The translations under genes were made by a program, and so were the position numbers. 64,000 bases of DNA from Thermococcus sp. 2319x1 (GTDB lineage: Archaea; Methanobacteriota_B; Thermococci; Thermococcales; Thermococcaceae), in NCBI RefSeq assembly GCF_001484685.1, contig NZ_CP012200.1, forward strand, positions 1,897,222 to 1,961,221. The letters are read 5' to 3'. The notes below the pieces were generated by a model. It was not told where the DNA came from, did no database searches, and saw nothing but the letters and a program-made list of their open reading frames with translations. Positions 19,270-28,032 of this stretch are shown here, piece by piece (within the stretch, counting starts at the first letter, position 1; the number at the start of each line of letters is the position of its first letter).

Positions 19270-20038
19270 ATACTGTTAGGATAAGCTGTGGGGCGTCAGA
19301 TTTAAGTTATCAGCAATACTTCAGGAAAAGAAGGGGAACGTGAAGGCTGAAACCATTATTTACTGCTTGTTTTCAGCCTTAAAACCCTTTCGTCACAACA
19401 AAATTCCAGCGGAAAAGAAAATCAGGGCAGTAGAATTATTGCAGGGCCTCAGTTACCGGCAAGTCTCCAAGATACTAGAAATCAGCCACACAAGAGCCGA
19501 AACAGTTCAAAAACTAGCGGAAGCAATTTACAAGCCAAAAATCCTCACAGTGAGGAAACAGAGGAATTTTATCGCAGTTGATGAGACTGTAATAAAAATC
19601 AATGGACAGAAAAGATTTCTCTGGGCTGCGATTGATGTTGAAAGCGAAGAAATCCTCGCAGTCTGGATTACAGCCACCAGAAACTGGTGGGTTGCTAGGG
19701 AGTTTATTCTGGTTGTTTTAAAGTCCTGTGAAGGGCGGCCTGTTTTTCTGGTTGATAATGCTAGGGTACAAGTCTGCTTTTAAATCCCTTGGGCTGGCTT
19801 ATGTTCACGTAACTTTCGGGCCAAGGAATAGTATTGAGCGCTGGTTTAGGACTGTGAAGGAGCGGACAAAGCGTTTCTGGAATAATTTAGGAGTAGCGAT
19901 TGGAGGGGGGTTCAGAGGTTTGTTTTTCTGTTTGCCTTCTGGTATAATTTTGTCAGGATTCATTCTCGGTTTAATGCTCCGCCTGGAAACATCGCTGAAT
20001 GGGTTCAGGAGGGGATACCCAAGTTATCCTAACAGTAT
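19270..20038 (+). mobile_element. IS6-like insertion sequence (769 bp)
   Basis: Perfect 15-base terminal inverted repeats ATACTGTTAGGATAA (19270-19284) and TTATCCTAACAGTAT (20024-20038) enclose one transposase reading region. Size and transposase resemble the IS6-family elements of Pyrococcus furiosus. No matching 8-base target duplication is seen (AAAAAGTG on the left, GGATTGGT on the right). Its right end lies within the 5' part of an IS982-like remnant. Confidence 0.9.
19340..20032 (+). pseudogene. IS6-like DDE transposase, frameshifted
   Basis: GTG start. Frame 1 gives KPFRHNKIPAEKKIRAVELL, a helix-turn-helix region (SYRQVSKILEISHTRAETV) and the first catalytic Asp in IAVDETVIK, with the second in FLVDNARV. 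A frameshift near 19765 leads to YKSAFKSLGLAYVHVTFGPR with the catalytic Glu in RNSIERWFRTVKERTK. A second shift near 19905 leads to RFVFLFAFWYNFVRIHSRFN and PGNIAEWVQEGIPKLS with stop at 20030-20032. All three acidic residues remain, but the gene is broken twice. Confidence 0.85.
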
Positions 20039-20213
20039 GGATTGGTGGTTGTTGTGAATTTTCAGGAGGAAATCTTGCTCATAAAATCCGAGATTTACCC
20101 AATAATCAGCGAACGAGTGTTAGTTTGAGGGGTTTGACTGTCAGGATTTTAGGAGCAATTCTGGCCGTGAATCTGGATAGATTATACAACTTCACAGGTG
20201 GTGGGAATTAGGA
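20039..20213 (+). mobile_element. Internally deleted IS982-like remnant, copy B
   Basis: The first part matches the 5' coding end of the 36397 copy (TCATAAAATCCGAGATTTACCC). It then jumps directly to the 3' coding end (CGAGTGTTAGTTTGAGGGG to the RLYNFTGGGN codons and a degenerate terminus ending near 20213). The middle of the transposase is deleted. Its left end is cut by the IS6-like element. Confidence 0.75.
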
Positions 20214-20292
20214 TACAACTTATAATTATTAACTACAAGTTTACGAAAAAATTAAATATAATCAAAACTTAAGTAAATTTGCTGAGGTAACA

Positions 20293-20517
20293 ATGAAGCA
20301 GATAAAGAAGGTGATTAGAGATTGAAGAAAGGAGGTATATCCCTCCAGTAATTAGTAGAGATATCGACAGAATTGGACCTATTTGTGCCCCAGAAGCCCA
20401 TTGGAAAAGTGGCACTTTTACGAATGAATACATACCCCCACAATAACAAGGGAACCCGATAGAATTGGACCTATATGCGCTCCAGAGGCCCATTGGAAGT
20501 CAGGAGGAATTAATTGA
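20293..20517 (+). CDS. Candidate two-core RiPP precursor peptide (frame broken twice)
   Basis: Too short for ordinary ORF calling. ATG 20293 after GAGGT opens MKQIKKVIRD. A one-base shift near 20323 leads to YIPPVISRDI then DRIGPICAPEAHWKSG, then TFTNE. A shift at the CCCCC run (20435-20439) leads to a second unit, YIPP-TITREP then DRIGPICAPEAHWKSG, ending GGIN with a stop at 20515. The two 16-residue units are identical in protein, while 8 of 16 codons differ, all synonymously. This is strong evidence of past selection on a translated peptide. It directly precedes radical SAM, PqqD-like and transporter genes, so I infer a modified-peptide precursor with a leader and two cores. I do not recognise the core family. 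Confidence 0.6.
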
Positions 20518-20609
20518 CTACCTATCTTAGTTTTTGTTTTTAACTATATCTCCCCTCTCGTCGCTATATCTTTGGAAGTCAATTGAAAAAGTAACTGAGG
20601 GAAGCCCCT

Positions 20610-21646
20610 ATGCGGAAAGACATACCATCACTTGATATCGTGGAGATAGACTTAACAAATAAATGTAATTTCATGTGTCGTCATTGTCGTGCTAATGCCA
20701 AAAATAAAGAGTATCACGAATTGGAGTATAATTTGTTACTCAAAACTATTGATGAACTAATAGACATGGATGTCCCAACAATAGTCCTTGCAGGAGGAGA
20801 ACCATTACTTTATCCAAAAATTATCGAATTTGTGAATTACATAGTCTCTAATGGTAGTGAAGCGCATGTAACTACCAACGGATATTTCCATAGCACTTTG
20901 CAGGCTTTAATAGACAATGTGGAAAATCCAGAGCTTCTTAGAGTTGCTGTAAGCATTTACGGTCCAGAGAGATATCATGATGAAGTTCTGTGATGTGCAA
21001 GGGGCATACAATAAAGCTATTAAATCTCTTGAGCTTTGCATTGAACATGGAATAATAACGACAGTGAACTTCACAATAACTGGGGAAAACATAAGATATG
21101 TTTTTGATTACTTAAATATGGCAGAAAACATGAAGGCAAATGTATTCAAAGTTAGAACTCCAAACCCAATTGGGAGAGCAACCATAAGTAAAAACATCTT
21201 ATTGAGTACAGATGAATGGTTCAATATTTTATCGAAATTAGTCAATGAAAAAGAAAAAAGAAACATTGAGATAGAATTTGCAGACCCCCTGTGGGGGAGA
21301 TTTGACAAAGAACTTATCAGTACATTAAAACCAAGATACTGCCTAAAGGTATAAAAATTATTGCTGGGTGCACAGCAGGTATTTCTTCCCTATATATAAG
21401 TTCTGATGGCTCTGTTAGACTTGTGCATACTTCCCATACAACTTGGGATCCATAAAAGAAACTACCATATCTATGCTATGGGAAGAACACCCTTTACTCA
21501 ACTCACTAAGAAAAAGAGAATTACATGGGGAATGCGGAGAATGCGCACTAAAGAGCATTTGTGGGGGATGTAGAGGAAGAACCTTCTGTTTAACTGGTGA
21601 TCCAATGGCTTCGGATCCATATTGTATGAGACCAGTGCAACTTTAA
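20610..21646 (+). pseudogene. Radical SAM/SPASM peptide maturase 1 (frameshifted)
   Basis: N-terminal radical SAM domain with cluster cysteines 19, 23 and 26 (CNFMCRHC) and the SAM-binding IVLAGGEPLL. Frames then switch near 20985 (one extra G), 21350 (one G missing) and 21423 (one C missing). When rejoined, the end reads ISSDGSVR, CAYFPYNLGSI, then CGECALKSICGGCRGR and DPYC, a full SPASM domain with two further cluster sites. About 345 residues if repaired. It is paralogous to 21964. By family it would modify the upstream peptide; broken as given. Confidence 0.8.
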
Positions 21647-21667
21647 AACAGCCAGGGGGTATGGAAT

Positions 21668-21952
21668 TTGGAGTGGATATATAGTAAAAAACCCAAAGTG
21701 GTAGAGGGAATTATAGCGATTGAGGAAGAGGGGAAAATGAAATTGTTCAACCCTACAACCGGCAAAAAGCACGTATTGAACACTACTGGAAAGTACATAT
21801 TTCAATTATGTGATGGAGAGAAAACTGTGGAGGATATATGGAAACTAGTTGTACGGGACTTCAATTGTTCAAATATCAAAAAAGTGAAAGAAGATGTTTG
21901 CAGATTCTTATACTTGCTGGCGAAGAGGGGATACATTGAATTCAAAGAATAG
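21668..21952 (+). CDS. PqqD-like peptide-binding protein
   Basis: 94 residues from TTG 21668. The segment FNPTTGKKHVLNTTGKYIFQLCDGEKTVEDIWKLV followed by a helical half ending LLAKRGYIEFKE has the PqqD pattern (a RiPP recognition element: a three-strand wing, LN-TG-IW-L-DG, then a helix bundle). Such proteins hold the leader peptide for radical SAM enzymes. It lies between two radical SAM genes, 11 bases before the second. Assignment rests on pattern and context. Confidence 0.75.
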   Translation: MEWIYSKKPKVVEGIIAIEEEGKMKLFNPTTGKKHVLNTTGKYIFQLCDGEKTVEDIWKLVVRDFNCSNIKKVKEDVCRFLYLLAKRGYIEFKE

Positions 21953-21963
21953 GTGGGTGTTAA

Positions 21964-22959
21964 ATGGGGACATATCTCTTCCCTGAAATAGAAATAACAA
22001 CGGCATGCAATCTCCAATGTAGGCATTGTAGGGTACCTATAACATCCTCCAATTTTATGAGTCTTAGTCTATTCAAAAAAATTGTCCAGAATCTTGTGAA
22101 GATGGATATTCCATATTTAACACTAAGTGGTGGCGAACCACTTTTACATCCAAATTTGTTTCAATTTTTAGATATCTGTTTTAAGAATGATATAGAGCAA
22201 GTAGGTATTATGACAAATGCTATATTACTAAATGATAATATATTAAACAAACTGGAGAAATATAAATGGTATGGGGAAGTTTGCATAGGCACCAGTATTG
22301 ATGGATTTCAAGAGGTTCATGATTGGTATCGAAATAAAAGAGGAGCATTCAACAAAACACTAGAGTCCGTGAAAAAGCTTGTGCAGAGGGATTTCGAGGT
22401 TGGCATTAATGTCACCATCCATAAAAGAAATTTTCGTACCATTTATGAACTGTTAGAGTTACTTAGTACTCTAAACATAGCGACTATAAGAATACGCCCA
22501 GTTTTGCCCGTAGGAAAAGCAGAAAATAATAAGGATATCCTCCTAAACAAAGATGAGTTAGTTGATGTGGCACAGCAGTTAAAACTGTTCATAAAAAGAA
22601 ACAAGAACAAGCCAGCAATAAGAATAGTTGATCCTGTTTTGTATACTTTGGTTTATCTCAAAGGGCGAAAACCTCCTAAAAACGTCCTTAATGGATGTAG
22701 CGCTGGAGTATTTCAAGTCTATATAGATATCTCTGGAAATATAAAGCCCTGTCCTTTTTTGAACAATAGCGTAGGGAATATAATGGTCCAAAATATTGAG
22801 GAAATTACAAACAAGGGTATCGCTAAGAAACGAGACCGACTAGTCGGAAAATGTGGCAGATGTGTATACAAGTACGCATGCGGGGGTTGTAGAGCAAGAG
22901 CCTTAATTTATTCAGGAAACATCTGGGGAAGTGATCCACTATGTCCATTAGAGATTTAG
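21964..22959 (+). CDS. Radical SAM/SPASM peptide maturase 2
   Basis: 331 residues, intact. Radical SAM cluster cysteines are 15, 19 and 22 (ACNLQCRHC), the GGEPLL motif follows, then TSIDGFQEVHDWYR. The C-terminal SPASM region has NGCSAGVFQVYIDISGNIKPC, CGRCVYKYACGGCRAR and DPLC, enough cysteines for two auxiliary 4Fe-4S clusters. Related enzymes install thioether, carbon-carbon or carbon-oxygen links in ribosomal peptides. It follows the PqqD-like gene and overlaps the MFS gene by 19 bases. The exact chemistry is unknown. Confidence 0.88.
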   Translation: MGTYLFPEIEITTACNLQCRHCRVPITSSNFMSLSLFKKIVQNLVKMDIPYLTLSGGEPLLHPNLFQFLDICFKNDIEQVGIMTNAILLNDNILNKLEKYKWYGEVCIGTSIDGFQEVHDWYRNKRGAFNKTLESVKKLVQRDFEVGINVTIHKRNFRTIYELLELLSTLNIATIRIRPVLPVGKAENNKDILLNKDELVDVAQQLKLFIKRNKNKPAIRIVDPVLYTLVYLKGRKPPKNVLNGCSAGVFQVYIDISGNIKPCPFLNNSVGNIMVQNIEEITNKGIAKKRDRLVGKCGRCVYKYACGGCRARALIYSGNIWGSDPLCPLEI

Positions 22960-24125
22960 TGAACCTCTCAAAATACTCCAAGATAACATTGTTGTTAGCA
23001 ACAATAGTATCACTCGGTAAAAGTATAATTGATCCCGTTTATATAGCATTCTTAGCATCAAGAGCAATCTCCAAAGAGCAGATTGGATTGCTCTTGACAA
23101 TTTATTTTGTTTGCCTTTCAATATTCGACTTCCCTACTGGTGCCATCGCAGATAAATGGGGAAGAAAGAGGACTTATCTCTCAGGTGTTGGAATGTATGG
23201 AAGTGGATTAGTTCTATACGGCACGTCGACAAAATTTGAATTATTTGCAATTTCCGAAATTCTGTTAGCACTGGGTTCCGCATTTATGAGTGGCTCTTTA
23301 ATTGCTTGGTACTATTCCTCTCTTGAAAAACATGGATTAACAGAAGAAGCTAAAAGCATATTCGGACTGGTTAATGCAAGCAGGACTATTTGTGGAGTTC
23401 TAGCAGGATTACTTGCGTACCCACTGGTGTCATTTGATATAGCGTATCCATTCCTTATTGGTGGGATAATTATGTTTGTAGCCACTGGTTTGGGCTTAGT
23501 GGTAATGGAGGAGAATCATGGGAATAACGAGGGGAATACATCTTTTTATCGTATTATGAAAAATGCCCTCAGGATTTCAATTCATAGGAAAAACATCCGC
23601 TATTTACTCCTCGGTGATGCAATATTCTCTTTTGCACTAATCTATTATATATACTCTTGGCAATTACTTTTTATTGATGAGCTTAAGATACCTGCCAGAA
23701 TGCTTGGGATTTTGTATATAATTGGGATTTTTGGATCACTCTTTGGAAATCTCCTTTCAGGATTTTTATTGAAGAAGAGCAACAACTTTAAAGTCAGTAT
23801 CCTTAGCCAATCATTGATACTCGCATCGTATATTGGTTTTGCACTTTCTCAGTCACTATTGCTTGCGATTCTCTGCGTTTTCACATACAATGTTGGATTT
23901 GGTACATACGGCCCTGCATTCAGTATCTGGCTTAATGAAATTATCCCAGATGACGCCAGAAGCTCAGTGTTATCCCTAAACAGTTCATTAGCTTCAATAG
24001 TTGCAGCAGTTGGAAGTAGTTTCTCAGGATTCATAGCAGCAAGTTACGGCATTAAGTTAGGATTCCTTATTCTGACACTACCATTAACCTTTGCAATAAT
24101 GTTATTTTATATTTCTAGTAGATGA
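22941..24125 (+). CDS. MFS transporter, probable product exporter; C-terminus formed by IS junction
   Basis: 394 residues with about 12 hydrophobic helices. The motif between helices 2 and 3, FDFPTGAIADKWGRKRTY, is the MFS signature. ATG 22941 overlaps the end of radical SAM 2, so the genes are coupled, and export of the peptide product is inferred. The stop codon TGA (24123-24125) uses the first base of the IS982-like copy C, so the original C-terminus may have been longer. AT-rich like the rest of the cluster. Confidence 0.85.
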   Translation: MSIRDLVNLSKYSKITLLLATIVSLGKSIIDPVYIAFLASRAISKEQIGLLLTIYFVCLSIFDFPTGAIADKWGRKRTYLSGVGMYGSGLVLYGTSTKFELFAISEILLALGSAFMSGSLIAWYYSSLEKHGLTEEAKSIFGLVNASRTICGVLAGLLAYPLVSFDIAYPFLIGGIIMFVATGLGLVVMEENHGNNEGNTSFYRIMKNALRISIHRKNIRYLLLGDAIFSFALIYYIYSWQLLFIDELKIPARMLGILYIIGIFGSLFGNLLSGFLLKKSNNFKVSILSQSLILASYIGFALSQSLLLAILCVFTYNVGFGTYGPAFSIWLNEIIPDDARSSVLSLNSSLASIVAAVGSSFSGFIAASYGIKLGFLILTLPLTFAIMLFYISSR

Positions 24126-25034
24126 CCCTAGTTCCCACCACCCGTGAAGTTGTATAATCTATCCAGATTCACGGCCAGAATCGCCCCTAAAATCCTGACA
24201 GCCAAACCCCTCAAACTAACACTCCTGCCCGGCTTCAGAAGAAACTCAGAAAACTTCGAAAACAGAGTCTCAATCCGCCTGCGAAAATCAGACAGGTACT
24301 TGTAAAACTTCCTCGCCCCCAGACTACTAATCTGATTCTCCCGCTTTACCGGCGTGTAAACAACGCCAAACTTCAGGAATTCCTCTTCCAACTCCCTGCT
24401 GACATACCCCTTATCCAGAAACAGAAAACAGCCAGTAAACTTCTCAACAATTACCCAGAATTTCCCCCTGACAACGCTCACATCATAAAAGCAGGGATCA
24501 ACAGACAGCAAAGCCAGCAAATTTCCATCAGAGTAACAAGTCAGCTTGTACCCATAGTAGAACTTTTTTTAGAGGGAACAAACTCAACCGCGGGCTTTTC
24601 AGAGATGACTTCTGAAGAACCTACCTTCCCTTTCCTGTTTTTTCTGGCCAGCTCTTTAGTCTCAAATGGCTTTGAGTCGATTATTCTGACGTATTCCCTG
24701 GCGTGTTTTCTGAATAATTCTTCCTGAGTTATGATGGAGTTTTTCGTGCCTGTTCAAGCGTTCTGTCAGTTTGTTGTATCTGATTTTTGGGAAGGATTTC
24801 CTCGATCTAGGATTCTGCAAGCGTGCTTTGATTCGGTTAAAGTGCAAGCCGGTGTTGCGCGTTACATGTGAGGATGATTACTTCCCTGCGGGTGTTTTTC
24901 GGGTAGTGTTTGCTGACTATCGGGTAGATTTCGGATTTTATGATCAGAATTTCCTTCTGGAAGCCCATAACAATCCCCAATCAATCAAAAAAGTTAAATG
25001 CATATAAATCTAACGACCCGATGGGAACTAGGGT
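24125..25034 (-). mobile_element. IS982-like element, copy C (defective)
   Basis: Both ends are present: ACCCTAGTTCCCACC at 24125 and GATGGGAACTAGGGT ending at 25034. About 910 bp. The transposase is on the minus strand from an ATG at 24968 to the stop at 24128. Only its C-terminal 130 codons are open (FLDKGYVSRELEEEFLKFGV, YTPVKRENQISSL, RRRIETLFSKFSEFLL); upstream frames are broken. Resembles ISPfu3-type IS982 elements. No target duplication is evident. Confidence 0.9.
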
Positions 25035-25219
25035 TATTGTTTTCTCTTTGAGAACTTTACCTCCCCATTGACAAAGAACGTTCCTAAGTTGCCGGAAGAA
25101 CTGGGCCTCTTAACACTGCAAGATGTTGACATTTTTATGTAAATAGACCACCATATCACCCTCATGGTAGCCAGAAACTTTAAAAATACTCTTAACTTTA
25201 GTTATTTTGGTGACCCTTA

Positions 25220-26569
25220 ATGAGAAGGATTTTAAAAATGCTCGGCATACTAATATTGACAGCACTCCTAATAGGAACAGGCGTATCAGCTGAATGGATG
25301 CCACCCGAAGGGGGAATGAGAGTAGTATTGACGGACGAGAACGGAAAGATGCTGAGGGGCTTTTCAGGAGACTACGAAATCCAGCTTCAGATTGACGTTG
25401 CCACGCCCTCTGGTATTAAGACCCTCGGTCACTACCGGATCAAGCGCTCTGGGTTTTGGAAGTTTGACATGACGAGGAGTGTCGTGAAAGTTGAGGGCAT
25501 TAAGAGGTTCCTACCCAGCATAAGCGAGGAGAGGCGCTACGGAATCAGGGTCTCAGTATGGGTGATAGACAGGGAAAAAGGCCAGCTTTACAGGGGGATC
25601 GGCTCGGACTTTATCTCGGCGGAAGATCTAAGGGGAGCTACCAAAAGGGTTGCAGTTACACTACTGGAGAAGGAGCCCCTCCCAAAACCTGCTCGCGAAG
25701 GAGGTTATCACTACGTATGGGGGACTGCAGATGACTCCTGGGAGGCAAAAGAATACGTAAAGGTTCCCATCCTCATCATTGACAACAGGAACGGAAAGGG
25801 TGAACTCCAGGGGTCCGTGTCTCTGGAAGCCTCCTACAAGACGGAGTTCTCAGCGACCATCGCCTACGGGATTGACCTTGAGAAAAAGTTCAGAAGTGGT
25901 GATCCGGTAAATGTGCTATTATCTTCAGTGGACATATACGGAAAGAGGTGGGTTCCTGTTGAGGGCTCATACTACTTTTACAGGGCTGTAGATGTTCCTA
26001 AGGGAAGGGTGGGCTATATCTACATCTGGGCCAAACCCTACTACAGACACGAAAAGGAGTACATATGTGCTGGAGGAATGGGGTCTTACGGCTGCAGTGA
26101 AACCGGTAGGGAGAGGATAGACGTCGGCATCTACGATGTGAAAGCTAGTAAAGGAGTTCATGGATACATAATAGATGGTGGCTATGAAGTTAGATCCCCA
26201 GAGCTTGATCCATGGTTTTACAGCTTCACAAAAGAAGGTCTTCAGCTCGCTCTTCCCAAAGATGATGGGAGAAGCCTCAAATACCTTTTCCAAGGCACCA
26301 GTGGGGATTGTGGCGTCAAATTTGGAATAGGAATCCCTGTCGGGGCCATTGCCGTTGCTTTCGGAGCACCAGCCCCCGTCGCGGGACTCACAGCTTCACT
26401 TCAGTATAAGAAAGCGGGTAGCATCTCGGTAGACGGCGGAGTCCAGAATTACGGACCCACAATAACCCTTTACACTTTCAAAAGCCCCCAGAAGTATAAG
26501 TTCAAGACTGGATGGTTTAGCTCATGTTCAGCGGAAATCCCGATGGGATTCTACATAAAGAGCCGATGA
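25220..26569 (+). CDS. Exported protein of unknown function, copy 1
   Basis: 449 residues, function not recognised. Signal peptide MLGILILTALLIGTGVSAEW. The mature part contains RVVLTDENGKMLRGFSGDYEIQ, DVATPSGIKTLGHYRIKRSG, SEERRYGIRVSVWVID, LIIDNRNGKGELQGSVSLEA, a cysteine-containing YICAGGMGSYGCSETGRERI, a hydrophobic GIPVGAIAVAFGAPAPVAGL and a C-terminal FSSCSAEIPMGFYIKS. The strand-rich outer part suggests a surface or secreted protein. It is highly similar along its full length to the inverted copy at 35000. ATG 25220 follows GGTGACCC. IS982-like copy C ends 185 bases upstream. Confidence 0.85.
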   Translation: MRRILKMLGILILTALLIGTGVSAEWMPPEGGMRVVLTDENGKMLRGFSGDYEIQLQIDVATPSGIKTLGHYRIKRSGFWKFDMTRSVVKVEGIKRFLPSISEERRYGIRVSVWVIDREKGQLYRGIGSDFISAEDLRGATKRVAVTLLEKEPLPKPAREGGYHYVWGTADDSWEAKEYVKVPILIIDNRNGKGELQGSVSLEASYKTEFSATIAYGIDLEKKFRSGDPVNVLLSSVDIYGKRWVPVEGSYYFYRAVDVPKGRVGYIYIWAKPYYRHEKEYICAGGMGSYGCSETGRERIDVGIYDVKASKGVHGYIIDGGYEVRSPELDPWFYSFTKEGLQLALPKDDGRSLKYLFQGTSGDCGVKFGIGIPVGAIAVAFGAPAPVAGLTASLQYKKAGSISVDGGVQNYGPTITLYTFKSPQKYKFKTGWFSSCSAEIPMGFYIKSR

Positions 26570-26622
26570 AAGTTTTAATTTTCTTTTTTGCTGACGGAAG
26601 GAAAATATAGAGGATGGGAGCT

Positions 26623-27993
26623 TCAGCCCTTAAGCGCTTCCTCCAAGAGACTGATTCCTAACTCAAGGTACTCCTTCGCTTTCTCTTCGCTCTTGGCCTC
26701 GCTGAAGATCCTGATTATCGGCTCGGTTCCGCTCGCCCTCACGAGAACCCAGCCGTCATCGAAGATTATCTTAGTCCCGTCGGTGGTGTCTATTTTGTAT
26801 CCCCTCTTCTCTGCGAGTTTGGCCACTTTATCAACGATCGCCTTCCTGGCGCCCTCAACGTGCCTCTTCGTCTTGAACTGGTAATACTTTGGAAGTCCGT
26901 CTATGAGCTCGCTGAACTTTTTACCGGATTTCGCGAATATCTCGACTATCTTTGCAGTCGTCATCGCCCCATCCCTGCCGAGAACGAAGTCAGGGAAGAT
27001 AACGCCGCCGTTCTCTTCCCCACCTATGGTGCCGTTGTTTTCGAGGAGCGCCCTTGCGACGATTAAATCACCCACCTTCGTTCTCATGACCCTCGCATTG
27101 TTCCTCTTCGCTATATCGTCGAGGAGGTTGGAAGTCGCTATTGTAGTGACGAGCAGTCCCCCGCCTTTCTCCCTGAGGACTGCATCGGCAACGAGGGCGA
27201 AGGTCTTGTCTCCCTGGATGAAGCGGCCGTTCTCATCTATGAAAACCGCCCTGTCAGCGTCCCCATCCTGGGCAACGCCAAAGTCCGCTCCGAGGACCCT
27301 GACGATCTCCATGAAGCCCTTGAGGTTCTCCTCATTAGGTTCAGGATTCCTGGCAGGGAAGTGGCCGTCCGGGTGAGCGTTTACCGAAACAACTTTACAG
27401 CCGAGCTCCCTCAAGAGGTACGGCAGGGTCAAGCTGCCGGCGCCGTTGGAAGTATCGACCACGACAAAGGGCTTCCTCTTTCTTATAGCCTCCACATCTA
27501 CCCTGCTCTTTATCGCCTCGATGTAGGACTTGATTATCTCCTCCTTCCTCAGTTCGCCTATCTCGTACCACTTTGCTCTGTGGAAGTCCTCCTTGAAGAA
27601 CAGCTCCTCAACGATCTCTTCCCTCTCCTTCTTCAGGCCCATGCCGTTTGGTTCGAGGAGCTTTATGCCGTTGTACTCCGGCGGGTTGTGGGAGGCAGTT
27701 ATGACGGCTCCACCGTCGGCCTTGAAGTGATTGGTGGCCCACTGGATTGCAGGGGTTGGGGCTATCCCAACGTCTATGACGTCGCAACCGGTACTCAAAA
27801 GTCCGCTGATGAGGGCATTTTTTAGCATCTCACCGCTCACCCTCGTGTCCCTGCCAACAACGACGAGCGGCCTCCCCACCCCTTCCCTTTTGAGGAGCGT
27901 CCCGAAGGCCATGCCGATTTTGAGGGCGAACTCCGGGGTTATCTTCTCGTTCGCTATCCCCCTGACGCCAAAGGTTCCGAAGAGCCTTCCCAT
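26623..27993 (-). CDS. Phosphomannomutase/phosphoglucomutase family enzyme
   Basis: 456-residue alpha-D-phosphohexomutase interconverting hexose 1- and 6-phosphates, likely for GDP-mannose or UDP-sugar supply to glycans. The four signature loops are visible: phosphoserine loop TASHNPPEYNG, metal loop DGDADR, sugar loop GGEENGGVIF, and phosphate loop RASGTEPIIRIFSEA. GC-rich compared with the cluster to its left. Only 39 bases separate its start from IS982-like copy E, and another frame there reads SQVQDDFGRE then stop, the probable tail of a gene cut by the insertion. Mannose versus glucosamine specificity is not resolved. Confidence 0.92.
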   Translation of the reverse strand: MGRLFGTFGVRGIANEKITPEFALKIGMAFGTLLKREGVGRPLVVVGRDTRVSGEMLKNALISGLLSTGCDVIDVGIAPTPAIQWATNHFKADGGAVITASHNPPEYNGIKLLEPNGMGLKKEREEIVEELFFKEDFHRAKWYEIGELRKEEIIKSYIEAIKSRVDVEAIRKRKPFVVVDTSNGAGSLTLPYLLRELGCKVVSVNAHPDGHFPARNPEPNEENLKGFMEIVRVLGADFGVAQDGDADRAVFIDENGRFIQGDKTFALVADAVLREKGGGLLVTTIATSNLLDDIAKRNNARVMRTKVGDLIVARALLENNGTIGGEENGGVIFPDFVLGRDGAMTTAKIVEIFAKSGKKFSELIDGLPKYYQFKTKRHVEGARKAIVDKVAKLAEKRGYKIDTTDGTKIIFDDGWVLVRASGTEPIIRIFSEAKSEEKAKEYLELGISLLEEALKG

Positions 27994-28032
27994 TTCACTC
28001 CCTCCCGAAATCGTCTTGAACCTGACTATGTC

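Noticed and set aside
20323..20325. Programmed +1 frameshift at the TGA of the precursor
   Set aside because: A second opposite shift and several breaks in neighbouring genes make indel errors or decay more likely; kept only as an option.
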